Source of the DNA: Bacteroides sp. M10
GTDB lineage: Bacteria > Bacteroidota > Bacteroidia > Bacteroidales > Bacteroidaceae
NCBI RefSeq assembly: GCF_014334015.1
Contig: NZ_CP060488.1
Span: 1,880,501 to 1,944,500 of the forward strand
Reading direction: 5' to 3'
DNA length: 64,000 nucleotides
Made by a program: the position numbers and the translations under genes. Within the stretch, counting starts at the first letter, position 1. Each line of letters opens with the position of its first letter. A model generated the notes under the pieces. The model saw nothing but the letters and a program-made list of their open reading frames with translations. It ran no database searches and was not told where the DNA came from. Of this stretch, positions 24,768 through 34,959 are shown in pieces.

Positions 24768-25937
24768 ATGGATAAGTTATTTGAGTATTTTCACAAGATG
24801 ATACGGGAGACTAATATTGAGTTTCACCGGTATATTTATTCCAGGATAAATTGGAATAGTCGCATGATAGGGCTTACGGGACCTAGAGGAGTAGGGAAGA
24901 CGACTCTTGTATTACAGCACATTAAAGAAAAGCTGAATTTAAATGACTCTTTATATGTGACGGCTGAAGATTTTTATTTTGCCAGCCATCGTTTGCTTGA
25001 CTTGGCAGATGCTTTTGTAAAAATGGGAGGCAAGTATTTGTTTATTGATGAAATTCATAAATATAAAGATTGGTCGAAAGAGCTTAAATTGATTTACGAT
25101 TATCATTCAGAGTTGAATATTGTTTTTACAGGTTCATCTGTATTGGATATTAATAAAGGAGCTTCAGATTTGAGTCGTCGCGCTGTCATGTATCAGATGC
25201 AGGGACTTTCTTTTCGTGAGTATTTGTATTTATTTCATCGTATTCCTTCTGGAATATACAGTTTGCAGGATATTGTAGCGCATAAAGTGGAAATTCCGGG
25301 TTTGGAGCATCCGCTTCCACTCTTTCATGACTATTTGCAGAAAGGCTACTATCCTTTTGCATTGGAGGAAGATTTTGATATACGTTTGCGACAGATCATC
25401 AATTTGACTTTGGAGTCGGACATACCTCAATTTGCTGATATGAATGTTTCCACTGGGCGTAAACTTAAGCAACTTCTTGCTATCATTGCTAAGAGTGTGC
25501 CGTTCAAGCCTAATTTTAGCAGTATAGCTAAAATTCTTGAAGTGAGCCGTAATAATATATCCGATTATTGCCTTTATATTGAAGAGGCAGGGTTGATAGC
25601 GCAGTTGAGAGATGCTACCGGCGGAATACGCGGGTTAGGGAAAGTAGATAAAATTTATCTGGATAATACCAATTTGATATATAGTCTGGCTCAAGATAAT
25701 TCTAATATTGGAAATATCAGGGAGACTTTCTTTTTGAACCAGACCCGTATTTTTTCGGATGTAGTAGCTTCTCCTGTTTCTGATTTCTTGATTGATGATA
25801 TGACATTTGAGGTGGGAGGAAAGAAAAAGGGACAAAAGCAGATTCAGGAGGTACAGAAAGGATTTGTGGTGAAGGATGATATTGAAAGAGGCTTTATGAA
25901 TGTGGTGCCGTTGTGGCAGTTCGGAATGGGATATTAG
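24768..25937 (+). CDS. AAA+ ATPase with DUF4143-type C-terminus
   Basis: A 389-residue ATPase of the AAA_14/DUF4143 group common in Bacteroidetes. Walker A is GPRGVGKT (38-45) and Walker B YLFIDEIHKY (near residues 86-95), followed by the sensor-like FTGSSVLDI. The C-terminal part holds a winged-helix-like stretch (VSRNNISDYCLYIEEAGLI) and the family ending (FEVGGKKKGQKQI..VVKDDIE). The biological role of this group is not established; stress or mobile-element-related functions are suggested by scattered distribution. The start at 24768 follows the promoter box. Two identical palindromes upstream indicate tight transcriptional control. Flanked on the left by an IS91-like element and the HAD gene, it looks like an accessory insertion. 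Confidence 0.85.
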   Translation: MDKLFEYFHKMIRETNIEFHRYIYSRINWNSRMIGLTGPRGVGKTTLVLQHIKEKLNLNDSLYVTAEDFYFASHRLLDLADAFVKMGGKYLFIDEIHKYKDWSKELKLIYDYHSELNIVFTGSSVLDINKGASDLSRRAVMYQMQGLSFREYLYLFHRIPSGIYSLQDIVAHKVEIPGLEHPLPLFHDYLQKGYYPFALEEDFDIRLRQIINLTLESDIPQFADMNVSTGRKLKQLLAIIAKSVPFKPNFSSIAKILEVSRNNISDYCLYIEEAGLIAQLRDATGGIRGLGKVDKIYLDNTNLIYSLAQDNSNIGNIRETFFLNQTRIFSDVVASPVSDFLIDDMTFEVGGKKKGQKQIQEVQKGFVVKDDIERGFMNVVPLWQFGMGY

Positions 25938-25942
25938 TCAAT

Positions 25943-25977
25943 AAAAAAAGGATATCCAAATTCGGATATCCTTTTTT
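25943..25977. terminator. Bidirectional terminator between AAA ATPase and DUF4988 genes
   Basis: Stem of about 14 bp centred on GGATATCC arms, with A7 on the left and T6 on the right, so it works on both strands for the two convergent genes. Confidence 0.85.
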
Positions 25978-25997
25978 ATTGATGTTGTAATGTTTTC

Positions 25998-27983
25998 TTA
26001 TTCTATGTTTGCTCCGTATCCATCCATATCTGTTGCCAAGACAAATATACCGTTTTCTACATCAGTAATGGTCAGTGGTGCAGTGGCGTGAGGAGTCAAT
26101 ACATAGGGGTCAACTTTCGCACTTGCATCACAGTTGCTATGGTAATTATACCATTTACTGTTACTTGTTAATCCATATACGATATTATCTTTAACATCTA
26201 CTGTAGTTACACTTACAGGATGAGTATCATTTCCCACGTAAGTATAAAGGTTGCTATTCTTTGCAAAACTTGAGTCTACATAAAAGATGTTTTTTGTCAT
26301 CGTGAGACTACCTTTATTATGTCTGAAATATGGATTGTTTCCTGCAATATTAATTACTGTATTATTAGATATTATTGCAGTAAGATTTCCTTCTGTAAAG
26401 TCTGTTTGTAATCCCCAATTCAATATTTGACCCACATAAGGTGTTTTACTGTATACTATATTATTGGTAAATGCAAATTTCTTGTATGGAGCCAAGTTTT
26501 TGGTTGTATATAGATGTATGAGAGCTTTGTTGTCTGCATTGACCATAATACGAGTTCTATTAATAATGATCGTATTGATACCATTCAAATTGTCTTTTGC
26601 TGTATCTTGATAAATTGGGTTTTTAACGTCGCTGATCTTACATTCATCTATGATCAAAGCTGTGAAATCAGTAGCACTTGAAGTATTCGAATTGTTGAAA
26701 TATTGTCCATCAGTAGTGAAACTACTCATATCTAAATGAATATTCTTTATGAAGATATTTCCAGAGACTGTTTTCCAAACCCTACTAGGTTTAATGACAG
26801 GTTTAGAATCAGAATATTTCCCAATGATAATAATTGTATTATTAAGGTTTACAGGATTGATTGTTGTAAAATCATTATTTCCTGTTAAGAATAAGATTTT
26901 GACTTTCTTGGAATTATTGATATAGCTGTCAAGTTCTGGTTCTGTTCCATCCAACTCTACTACTTCTGCATCGGGATAAGTATTTTTATCAAATGTGATA
27001 TCACCGATTGTTATACTTTCTCCGTTATCGAATTTTGCTTTATAGTCAATCCGTGTTTCTGCTTCTCCAAGCTCTACCTGTATTTTTGCGATGGCAGCAT
27101 ATGCTCCTGAAGTTGCAAGAATAGATACGTCTTTGGTATTATCAGCGACGGCACGCGATAGAGTTTTTGCTGTTGCAGGAGCTTTTATTGTCAATGTTCC
27201 TTCATCGTTATCTGCGGACGGTTCAGACAAAGTCGCTTCCCAACCTTCGGGAGCGGTAATGATATAAGATTCTACGCCCTTCATGTGTACAATGAAATCT
27301 TTCGTAGATCCTGCTGCGATTCTTTGTATACCTACAATACTTTCATCAAACTTGCAGTAGAAGTTGCTGATGATAGGGATAGATAACTTTGTGCCATCTC
27401 TTAATTCAATATTGAAGTTGTTGCCAACCTTTTCTACAGAGTTGAAAAATTTATCTTTTACGGCTTCCCCGTCGGTTGCTTTTACAGGATTGCCTGCAGA
27501 GTCCTTTACGTTCTCATAAGTACTACCGTCGTAGCTGACTTGCCAGTATCCTGTTGCTGCATCGATTTGGAAAAGAGGAGTCTTTCCATTTTCAGCCGTT
27601 GCTTTTATAGGATTCCCGCTTTTATCTTTCAGTTGTGTGAAAGTGCTTCCGTTGTCATAGCTTACCGTCCAATAACCATCGTTGTCGATGCCCATTTGAG
27701 GAATCAAGGCACCCGCTCCAGTTTCTTCAACGAGTTTGAGTGTCTTGCCATTACTTAATGTAATGGTATATATACCATCCTTTAATTCAATATCAGTAAT
27801 GGTAGCGCCTTCTTTGCAAAGTTCGCGTACGGCTTCAATGTTCCAGTTCAAATCTTGAACGGTTTTTTCAAGGGCGGTAACACGAGTCTTTAAATCGTTA
27901 ACGTCGTCCCATAAGTCGTCTGTCTTATTGCATCCTACCAGACATACAGTCAGTAACATACATACGTACCAAAGTTTCTTCAT
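25998..27983 (-). CDS. DUF4988 lipoprotein with C-terminal beta-helix (DUF4957/DUF5123-like)
   Basis: A 661-residue lipoprotein (lipobox LVGC, Cys18). Residues about 22-60 form a heptad coiled coil (LWDDVNDLKTRVTALEKTV), followed by two DUF4988-type beta units with the pattern GYW-x-VSYD-x-G-x-T (about 105-160), a domain near 190-300, and a right-handed beta-helix-like region (about 340-661) rich in NN-x-V and N-x-I ladders. No lyase active site can be assigned by eye. It follows the PL29-like gene by 24 bp and shares its N-terminal architecture. A glycan-binding or lyase partner at the surface is likely but unproven. Confidence 0.75.
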   Translation of the reverse strand: MKKLWYVCMLLTVCLVGCNKTDDLWDDVNDLKTRVTALEKTVQDLNWNIEAVRELCKEGATITDIELKDGIYTITLSNGKTLKLVEETGAGALIPQMGIDNDGYWTVSYDNGSTFTQLKDKSGNPIKATAENGKTPLFQIDAATGYWQVSYDGSTYENVKDSAGNPVKATDGEAVKDKFFNSVEKVGNNFNIELRDGTKLSIPIISNFYCKFDESIVGIQRIAAGSTKDFIVHMKGVESYIITAPEGWEATLSEPSADNDEGTLTIKAPATAKTLSRAVADNTKDVSILATSGAYAAIAKIQVELGEAETRIDYKAKFDNGESITIGDITFDKNTYPDAEVVELDGTEPELDSYINNSKKVKILFLTGNNDFTTINPVNLNNTIIIIGKYSDSKPVIKPSRVWKTVSGNIFIKNIHLDMSSFTTDGQYFNNSNTSSATDFTALIIDECKISDVKNPIYQDTAKDNLNGINTIIINRTRIMVNADNKALIHLYTTKNLAPYKKFAFTNNIVYSKTPYVGQILNWGLQTDFTEGNLTAIISNNTVINIAGNNPYFRHNKGSLTMTKNIFYVDSSFAKNSNLYTYVGNDTHPVSVTTVDVKDNIVYGLTSNSKWYNYHSNCDASAKVDPYVLTPHATAPLTITDVENGIFVLATDMDGYGANIE

Positions 27984-28007
27984 AATTGTATCTTGTTTTT
28001 AAAGTTA

Positions 28008-30509
28008 TTACTGGAGTGAATTTAACCAAGCCGGAACTGCACCTAAACGTTTGCGTAATTGGGCTTCATAGAGTGAATATGGAGTAACGGTATTACCCTG
28101 TTCTTCATTCAACTTCATTTGGCTTTCATCGAAATGAATACTACCGCCATGATATCCCACTACGATAGGAGGAAGGAACTTCCACCAAAGAGAATTGTTG
28201 TCCCACCAGATGAATGGAGAATCCGCAACATTGTTCTTGGCATTAAAGTTCCACAAAGTCAAATCGGCTAAGTGATTAGGCATTTGGTTGTAATCACCTC
28301 CCTGGCGGAATCTCATAAAACCACCTGTACAACGGTCAATCAGCGTTGCACGAGGTTGTGTGGCATGAGACTCAAAGCAACCGTCAGTTCCCCAGTCTAC
28401 ATTCCAAATGACAGCACCTATACTTTGCTTGGATACACCACATGCGTGGTATTGGCCTGCTCCTTGTTCGTATACATTTTTGTTATCTATAAGGAATCCG
28501 TTTGATTTGTCCGTCACTTTGCCTATAAATACGCGTGACGAGGCTTGCGAACGGATAGCTGCGTGACCACGGTTTCCGTCAATGACCACATCGTATACGG
28601 ATACATTGGAACTGTTGACGATCGAACTTGCTTCGCTGACGCTACGAAAGCCCACGCGGCGCATCCATGAATTTGTCAGGCGAATAAGATTGATAGGCTT
28701 GTAGGCTCCATCGTCCTCCCATGAACCGTGATGAGTAAAGTCAACTTTAGCTTTTCCTTCAAAGGTCATATCTTCCACACCTACATTCTCATAGTGGGGA
28801 TATTTTTGGATAGTCCATTTCCATTGTGGATCTACAGCATGCATGATTGGCTCTTTGAAAGTAACAGTTTGCCCGTCGATGGCTGCTACTAAATGATAAT
28901 CGAAGACCTGTACGCCATCTTCATGTAGATTAGTCATGTTTGAAGTGGGTTGGTAAGGTGCTAATTCTGCTTTGATAAGTTCCGGACTATTATCAGCCAG
29001 TTGTAAACATACCCAATCTCCGACTTTAATACCTGTGGTGGAGGCCACTTCTACTGAGAAAGTCCCCTTTTCGGCGTTTCCCGTAACCTCGGTAATAGGG
29101 GATAATCCACTATTATGCTTGATTTCCAGCATGACAGGTGAGGAATACATGACACTTGGATTGGTCGGTTGGTTAGGGGCATCCATTTTTATGACAGTTT
29201 GGTCGCGTCCGTCACCTTTCAGGATTACTCCTCCCATTAATAACTGAATTGTTTGTGATTTTCCATCTACATCATCGGCTGCCGTATGCAGAATGTATTC
29301 TCCTTTAGGAAAATAGATTATCGCCTTGGCATTGTCCACTTTTGAGCCTATTTTGGCTAATATTTTGGTTAAGGCTTCCCGGTCGGACTTGCCGTCATTG
29401 GGAATAGCACCGTAATCTTTTACATTATATATAGTGTAACCTAAAGACCATACATCGGGAGGTGCGACTTCACCATGTTTATAACCAGCATAAGAGAAAT
29501 CTAGCAGTACATTATCTGCTTGTCCTAAGTTAAATTTGTTCCATACATCACATGTGTTGGCATCGTAGCCTGTTGTCAGTAGTCGTACTTTGAAAGATAT
29601 TATGCGGATATAGTTTTTAGAAGAAGTAATAATAATATTGATTGTTTCTTCTTTATTCTCTATATCATTTGCTTTCGGTGAAGTAATGGAAAGTTCATTA
29701 TCTTTTAAAACGACATTCCATCCTTGTGGAGCTTTAATCACCGCTCCTGTAACATCTTGTTGTTCCACTTCATAAAGGCGTGTTTCGTTTAACGGGAAAA
29801 TAGGAGTGTTTTCCATACCTTTTATCTTTAGATAGAATGTATCGATCACTTGAAGTTCAATGGTCTTATCGCTACCATATATAATGGTTAGTTTCTTGCT
29901 GGTAGTATCATATTCTACCTTGTCAAAGATCGAATTTTTTCCGGCACTTTCAATGGCTTCAATTTTGCTGCCGTCATTATTGGTCAGATACTGATAAGTT
30001 TTTCCATTATCATAGCTAACTAGCCAATAGCCTTCTGCATCTACTTTTAGTTTAGGAGATTGAATAGGGGTGGACGGCCCGTTAGGATCGGTCGGCTTAC
30101 TGGTTGGAATGGCATATATCTTATTGCCATTAGCATCTTTTAGAGGCATGTAGGTGGTGCCTCCATCAGTGCTATAAATCCAGTATCCTTCGTTATCTAC
30201 GGATAAAGTGGGGACTAGCGCATTAACGTTTTCTCCACTCATGACGGTGATACTTTTTCCGTCACTTAATTCTACAGTATAGCCATTTTCGATAGGTGTG
30301 ATACCCACGATGACCGGATCATTTAATAAATACTGTAAACTTTCGATAGAAGTGTTCAGTTGATTAGCTGTTTCTTCCAATACTTGGACGCGATTTTTTA
30401 GCGAATCAATTTCAGAACGCAGGTCATCCGTTTCTTGGCAAGATTGCAGAACGAATAGCATGCTGCAAATACCAAATAGAAATAGGTAGGTAATGCTCCT
30501 GTTTTTCAT
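28008..30509 (-). CDS. DUF4988/DUF4955 lipoprotein, PL29-like chondroitin/hyaluronan lyase
   Basis: An 833-residue lipoprotein (lipobox LQSC, Cys24). An N-terminal coiled coil (about 28-65, [18 protein letters not shown]) is followed by DUF4988 beta units with GYW repeats (about 95-215), a middle sandwich domain, and a pectate-lyase-like beta-helix from about 360 ([18 protein letters not shown], a typical helix entry) to the end. From memory, proteins with this architecture include B. thetaiotaomicron BT_3328, founder of PL29, which degrades chondroitin and hyaluronan. Proximity to the GH88/sulfatase/PL8 set agrees. Candidate catalytic residues lie in the region [15 protein letters not shown] and QYHACGVS, but I cannot assign them. 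Confidence 0.7.
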   Translation of the reverse strand: MKNRSITYLFLFGICSMLFVLQSCQETDDLRSEIDSLKNRVQVLEETANQLNTSIESLQYLLNDPVIVGITPIENGYTVELSDGKSITVMSGENVNALVPTLSVDNEGYWIYSTDGGTTYMPLKDANGNKIYAIPTSKPTDPNGPSTPIQSPKLKVDAEGYWLVSYDNGKTYQYLTNNDGSKIEAIESAGKNSIFDKVEYDTTSKKLTIIYGSDKTIELQVIDTFYLKIKGMENTPIFPLNETRLYEVEQQDVTGAVIKAPQGWNVVLKDNELSITSPKANDIENKEETINIIITSSKNYIRIISFKVRLLTTGYDANTCDVWNKFNLGQADNVLLDFSYAGYKHGEVAPPDVWSLGYTIYNVKDYGAIPNDGKSDREALTKILAKIGSKVDNAKAIIYFPKGEYILHTAADDVDGKSQTIQLLMGGVILKGDGRDQTVIKMDAPNQPTNPSVMYSSPVMLEIKHNSGLSPITEVTGNAEKGTFSVEVASTTGIKVGDWVCLQLADNSPELIKAELAPYQPTSNMTNLHEDGVQVFDYHLVAAIDGQTVTFKEPIMHAVDPQWKWTIQKYPHYENVGVEDMTFEGKAKVDFTHHGSWEDDGAYKPINLIRLTNSWMRRVGFRSVSEASSIVNSSNVSVYDVVIDGNRGHAAIRSQASSRVFIGKVTDKSNGFLIDNKNVYEQGAGQYHACGVSKQSIGAVIWNVDWGTDGCFESHATQPRATLIDRCTGGFMRFRQGGDYNQMPNHLADLTLWNFNAKNNVADSPFIWWDNNSLWWKFLPPIVVGYHGGSIHFDESQMKLNEEQGNTVTPYSLYEAQLRKRLGAVPAWLNSLQ

Positions 30510-30548
30510 ACGTTTATTATTTCGGGTTATTTATAATTTTCACAATGG

Positions 30549-30556
30549 CAAAGATA
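30549..30556 (-). promoter_or_regulatory. -7 box of the DUF4988 pair
   Basis: TATCTTTG on the minus strand, predicted start about 33 nt before the ATG at 30509. The two lipoprotein genes probably form one transcript ending at the 25943-25977 terminator. Confidence 0.5.
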
Positions 30557-30654
30557 ACCGGATAAAATAAGAGTATATGGATAAAAAAATTCAGGAATAC
30601 GATGAAATAATACATTTTACACGCCTCTGTGATAGATTGCGACTTTATGTATTA

Positions 30655-33495
30655 TTAGAGCAGGTCTACCCATTGCTCGTTGCTTAACATAGGCAATGGC
30701 TCACTATCGGCAACAAATGTTTCTGCCAGTTTCCGTTTCTCATCTTGTAGGTGAAGAATCTTTTCTTCGATACTGTTTTGGGTAATGAAGCGGTAAGCAA
30801 TCACTTGCTTGTCCTGCCCGATACGATGGGCGCGGGCGATTGCTTGCGATTCGGCGGCGGGATTCCACCAGGGATCTATGATAAATACATAGTCGGCTTG
30901 AGTCAGATTAAGTCCCACGCCTCCTGCTTTTAGTGAAATCAGGAATGCCTGGACGTCTTTTTGGTCGGTGAAATGGGCGATTTCGGAAGGACGGTTGTTG
31001 GTCGATCCTGTTAATAAGGCATATTTCCAACCCCGTTCGTGGAAAGCTTCAGCGAGCACCTCCAGATGTCTGACGAATGAGGAGAAAATTAAAACTTTGT
31101 GGCCTTCGCTCTGTAGCGTATCGAATGTTTCGATTATCTGTGCCGTTTTTCCGGATGTTCCGGTATAGTCGGGAAGGATAAGTTGCGGGTGGCAAGATAG
31201 TTGTCGTAAACGTAAGATGCCATTTAATACACTAAACGAATGAAGCCTGTCGGTACTTTGAGGATGCTGAAGAAGGATGTTACGCAGGCTGTTCTTCTCC
31301 TGTTCGTAACAAGTATTCTGTTCTTCAGTCATGTCGCAGTAGATGGTCTCTTCGGTAAGTGCCGGAAGTTCCGGAGCTACCTCTTTCTTGCTTCTACGGA
31401 GGATAAATGGGGCTGTCAGTTGTTGCAATAATACTTTTGCGCGGGCATTCCCCTGACGAATCGGCATTATAAACTGCTTTTGGAAAGCACTTTCTGTACC
31501 CAGTAAGTCTGGTTGTATAAAGTGAAATTGAGCCCACAGGTCCTTTAATGAGTTTTCGATGGGAGTACCTGTAAGCACAAGTCGGTGTTTACTTTGTAGT
31601 CGAATGGCTGACCGGAAGGTGAGCGATTCACTATTTTTGATATTCTGGCTTTCATCGAGCACGATGTATTCGAAACGGTATGAGCAGAGTATATCAATGT
31701 TATTCCTCATCATGCCATACGTCGTAAAGATCAAGTGAAAATGACCGAAGAATTTTTCCGGTTGTTCCTTGTCTATGGCCACGGTGTTGTTGTATTCCGC
31801 CATCGAGAGTGCTGTAAAGCGTTTGGCTTCCCGTCGCCAGTTATGAAGTAGCGATGTGGGGACAACGATCAGGGTAGCCGGTTGCCTGGGGGTAGATGGC
31901 TTATATATATACTGTAATAGGGTAAGAGTTTGAAGTGTCTTCCCAAGTCCCATGTCATCTGCCAGGCATCCGCCAAATCCTTGTTTATGCAAATGTACCA
32001 TCCATGAGAATCCTTTCTGCTGATAGGGACGTAACGTTGCTTTGAGTTTTTTGGGTACGGCAACATTTTGTATCTGTTGCTTCACCGGAAATTTCTTTAA
32101 TTCCTCTTCACCTAAGGCGGTCTGTGCAGCGCCCACAAATGTATGTTTCAAGCGGATTCCTTTTTCCGTTTGAATTCCCATCTCTAGTAAATTGGCATAT
32201 TTGCTGAACCATTCCTCTGGCAGGAGAATCATGCGGCCATCAGGTAACAGATACTCTCTCTTTTCCTCCAGGATATGTTTGCGGAAACGTGAAAAAGGAA
32301 TACGCAGATTACCGATAACAACGGTGATGTGCAATTCAAACCAGTCGACCTCATCGTCGCAACTTTGCTCGATGCGTATCTCGTCCAGGCAATAAGGTGT
32401 GTTTCCCATATTGCTGGTGAGGTGGAAGGACCGCTGCAACATCTCCCGATGGCTGTTGATCCATTCGATAATCGTTTTCTCCGGAGCTTCAGGGGATAGG
32501 CTGAAATGTGTATCATTGAATTGTTGCAAGCCTGCATCCGTTAAGAGCTGAACGGCTTGTTCTTCAGCAGTGATGTTCCGGTGAAAAAAGAAGATTCCAC
32601 CGGATGTTTTCCGATAAACGATTTTCTTCATTTCAAGGGCACTATCCGGTGTAAATGTCTGATCTCCATAACGGAAACCAAGCTGCAATGCTTGTCCGTT
32701 GTATGTGCTGTCTTCGAATGAGAGAATTGCTTCACAGGGGCATTTCTCTTCCGTCATACTCAAACCGTGAGTCTCGATTTCATGATAACGAGCAATCGGG
32801 ATAACAATGTTATCTATGTATTTTTCAATTTGGGAAGCGTCTACGCTGATCGATCTTTTCTTTGTAAAAGGTAAGATGCGTGCGCTTTCAATGTGCGGAA
32901 AGAAGTATAGTTCCATTCCCAATAATAGCGTGGCTGGTGCGGAAGTCAGTACAACCACAGGTTTCAACTCGCTCAAAGAGAATGGCTGTCCTTCATAATA
33001 GCACTGCAATTGATAACGGAACGTTTTATTGTCAACATGAAACGTTACGAGAATTTCTACATTATGCGGATTTATGTGATAGGCATGATGGGCGTATAGT
33101 ATTTTACTGCCGGCTTGTTTCTGATAAAAAGGCAGTCCATTGTCGCGTATCAGTGCCAGCATCTCCAACAGCTTCTTTTCGATAGACGGGCGGATATCAT
33201 TTTTAATTCGTTCCGGATCTTCGGATAACTTATGTAGAAAACGCGATACTGTTTTTTCGCGGGAGTAAACGCTCATAAGATGCTTCTCTGTATAATAAGA
33301 GGCGATATGAATAGCTTGTCTTTCTGCCTCACTCATCTTGCTCATAGCTTCGGGAGAGGCGTGAAATGCTTGTTCTACTAATTGCAAGGTACCATCATCC
33401 AGCCTTTCCGCAATATAGGGAATCAGCAATATGCCGAGTATCGGATGTTCTGTGAAAACGATTATGACTTGTCCGTTAGTTGGTCTCTCTTTCAT
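30655..33495 (-). CDS. SNF2/RapA-family helicase-like ATPase
   Basis: A 946-residue DNA-dependent ATPase. The N-terminal third (1-460) has no recognised motif, though the LLPEEWFSKYANLLE region resembles bacterial SNF2-associated domains. The SNF2 core has motif I DDMGLGKTLQT, II DESQNIKN (DExx box), III LTGTPIENSLKDLW, V GGVGLNLTQADYVFIIDPWWNP and VI ARAHRIGQ. The helicase C-terminal domain ends near residue 930. All motifs are intact. Chromatin-free bacteria use such translocases in transcription recycling or repair; the exact role here is unknown. It is monocistronic and divergent from mnmA. Confidence 0.93.
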   Translation of the reverse strand: MKERPTNGQVIIVFTEHPILGILLIPYIAERLDDGTLQLVEQAFHASPEAMSKMSEAERQAIHIASYYTEKHLMSVYSREKTVSRFLHKLSEDPERIKNDIRPSIEKKLLEMLALIRDNGLPFYQKQAGSKILYAHHAYHINPHNVEILVTFHVDNKTFRYQLQCYYEGQPFSLSELKPVVVLTSAPATLLLGMELYFFPHIESARILPFTKKRSISVDASQIEKYIDNIVIPIARYHEIETHGLSMTEEKCPCEAILSFEDSTYNGQALQLGFRYGDQTFTPDSALEMKKIVYRKTSGGIFFFHRNITAEEQAVQLLTDAGLQQFNDTHFSLSPEAPEKTIIEWINSHREMLQRSFHLTSNMGNTPYCLDEIRIEQSCDDEVDWFELHITVVIGNLRIPFSRFRKHILEEKREYLLPDGRMILLPEEWFSKYANLLEMGIQTEKGIRLKHTFVGAAQTALGEEELKKFPVKQQIQNVAVPKKLKATLRPYQQKGFSWMVHLHKQGFGGCLADDMGLGKTLQTLTLLQYIYKPSTPRQPATLIVVPTSLLHNWRREAKRFTALSMAEYNNTVAIDKEQPEKFFGHFHLIFTTYGMMRNNIDILCSYRFEYIVLDESQNIKNSESLTFRSAIRLQSKHRLVLTGTPIENSLKDLWAQFHFIQPDLLGTESAFQKQFIMPIRQGNARAKVLLQQLTAPFILRRSKKEVAPELPALTEETIYCDMTEEQNTCYEQEKNSLRNILLQHPQSTDRLHSFSVLNGILRLRQLSCHPQLILPDYTGTSGKTAQIIETFDTLQSEGHKVLIFSSFVRHLEVLAEAFHERGWKYALLTGSTNNRPSEIAHFTDQKDVQAFLISLKAGGVGLNLTQADYVFIIDPWWNPAAESQAIARAHRIGQDKQVIAYRFITQNSIEEKILHLQDEKRKLAETFVADSEPLPMLSNEQWVDLL

Positions 33496-33516
33496 TCTCT
33501 TTTAGGCTTTAACAGA

Positions 33517-33524
33517 CAAAGATA
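33517..33524 (-). promoter_or_regulatory. -7 box of the SNF2 gene
   Basis: TATCTTTG on the minus strand, giving a leader of about 15 nt. On the opposite strand, TAATTTTG at 33537-33544 lies only 4 bp before the mnmA ATG and would imply a nearly leaderless mRNA. Confidence 0.4.
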
Positions 33525-33548
33525 CGGGAAAATACTTAATTTTGCAGC

Positions 33549-34706
33549 ATGATGGAGGAAAACAAACGAGTATTGCTTGGAATGAGCGGCGGTACAGACA
33601 GTTCTGTTGCTGCTATGCGATTGCTGGAAGCCGGTTATGAAGTAATCGGAGTAACCTTTCGTTTTTATGAATTGAATGGCTCGACAGAGTATCTGGAAGA
33701 TGCCCGTAATCTGGCAGAACGTTTAGGAATACGGCATATAACATACGATGCCCGTGAAATATTCAATAAGCAGATTATTGACTATTTTGTGCAGGAGTAT
33801 CTGGCAGGACGGACTCCGGTCCCTTGTACATTGTGTAATAATTACCTGAAATGGCCTCTGCTTGCTAAAATTGCCGATGAAATGGGTGTTTTCTATATCG
33901 CTACCGGACACTATGCACAGAATATACAACTAAATAACACCTTTTATATAACATACGCTGCCGACTCGGATAAGGATCAAACCTTCTTTCTATGGGGATT
34001 GAAACAAGATATTCTTTGCAGGATGCTGTTGCCGATGGGGGATATAACGAAAGTGGAGGCCCGTGCCTGGGCTGCGGAACATGGGTTCCGGAAGGTGGCA
34101 ACTAAAAAGGACAGTATAGGCGTTTGTTTTTGCCCAATGGACTATCGGACTTTTCTGAGAAACTGGTTGGCTCAAAATAGTGCGGTATTGACAAGGGAAG
34201 AGCAGATGATGAAAGAGAATCAAGCATTGGATGGAGATTGGCAAACATTGGTTGGAAGCAATCAGACAGGAGTCTATAAAGTGAAACGAGGAAGATTCGT
34301 CGATGAAAAGGGAGATTTTATTGCCTGGCATGAGGGCTATCCTTTTTATACCATTGGACAGAGACGTGGCTTGGGCATTCATTTGAATCGTCCCGTATTT
34401 GTGAAAGAGATTAATCCTGAAAAGAACGAAGTAGTATTAGCTTCTCTTTCTGCTCTGGAGAAAACAGAAATGTGGTTGAAAGACTGGAATCTTGTCAATC
34501 AGGAGCGTACTTTAGGGCATTCTGACATCATTGTGAAAATACGGTATCGCAAACAGGAAAACCATGCTACGATTACCATTACACCAGATCATCTACTACA
34601 TGTGCAACTTCATGAGCCTTTAACCGCCATTGCTCCGGGACAAGCTGCCGCATTCTATAAAGACGGCTTATTATTGGGAGGAGGGATAATACTCAATGCC
34701 CGGTAA
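33549..34706 (+). CDS. mnmA: tRNA-specific 2-thiouridylase MnmA
   Basis: A 385-residue enzyme that adds sulfur to U34 of tRNA-Lys, -Glu and -Gln. The PP-loop is [10 protein letters not shown] (11-20), where most MnmA proteins have Val in place of Thr. The catalytic cysteines fit [12 protein letters not shown] (Cys93 or Cys96) and [13 protein letters not shown] (Cys193 or Cys195). The C-terminal OB-like domain has the family block [10 protein letters not shown]. thetaiotaomicron is recalled to have more than one mnmA paralogue, so this may be a specialised copy. It starts with tandem ATGs (33549, 33552). Confidence 0.92.
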   Translation: MMEENKRVLLGMSGGTDSSVAAMRLLEAGYEVIGVTFRFYELNGSTEYLEDARNLAERLGIRHITYDAREIFNKQIIDYFVQEYLAGRTPVPCTLCNNYLKWPLLAKIADEMGVFYIATGHYAQNIQLNNTFYITYAADSDKDQTFFLWGLKQDILCRMLLPMGDITKVEARAWAAEHGFRKVATKKDSIGVCFCPMDYRTFLRNWLAQNSAVLTREEQMMKENQALDGDWQTLVGSNQTGVYKVKRGRFVDEKGDFIAWHEGYPFYTIGQRRGLGIHLNRPVFVKEINPEKNEVVLASLSALEKTEMWLKDWNLVNQERTLGHSDIIVKIRYRKQENHATITITPDHLLHVQLHEPLTAIAPGQAAAFYKDGLLLGGGIILNAR

Positions 34707-34780
34707 TCTTATATGAGGGACGGTGATCCGTCTGACAGGAGTGAGTCAAAACGAAATTTAGCTTATTGACCGACAAAGAT

Positions 34781-34861
34781 TAGGCACGAATTACGCGGAT
34801 TGCACGGATGAACATGGAAAGAGAATAAACTTGTCCGTGTAATCCGCGTAATCCGTGCCTA
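34781..34861. repeat. Long imperfect inverted repeat (REP-like) after mnmA
   Basis: Arms of about 29 nt (34781-34809 and 34833-34861) with about three mismatches, built around ATTACGCGGATT and ATCCGCGTAATCC, with a 23-nt loop. It is GC-rich relative to its surroundings. It could act as a terminator for the convergent mnmA and GH3 genes, and it looks like a dispersed intergenic repeat. A related fragment (TAATCCGCATCCGCG) occurs before the PL8 gene near 16640. Confidence 0.65.
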
Positions 34862-34959
34862 AAAGATGCTAGAATGGTGCTTCTGTTTCGAAATACCTTC
34901 CTTGTACAAGCAATCTCTGTAATAAAGATAACTTGTGTCGGTTATGTCTTGGTTTTTGG

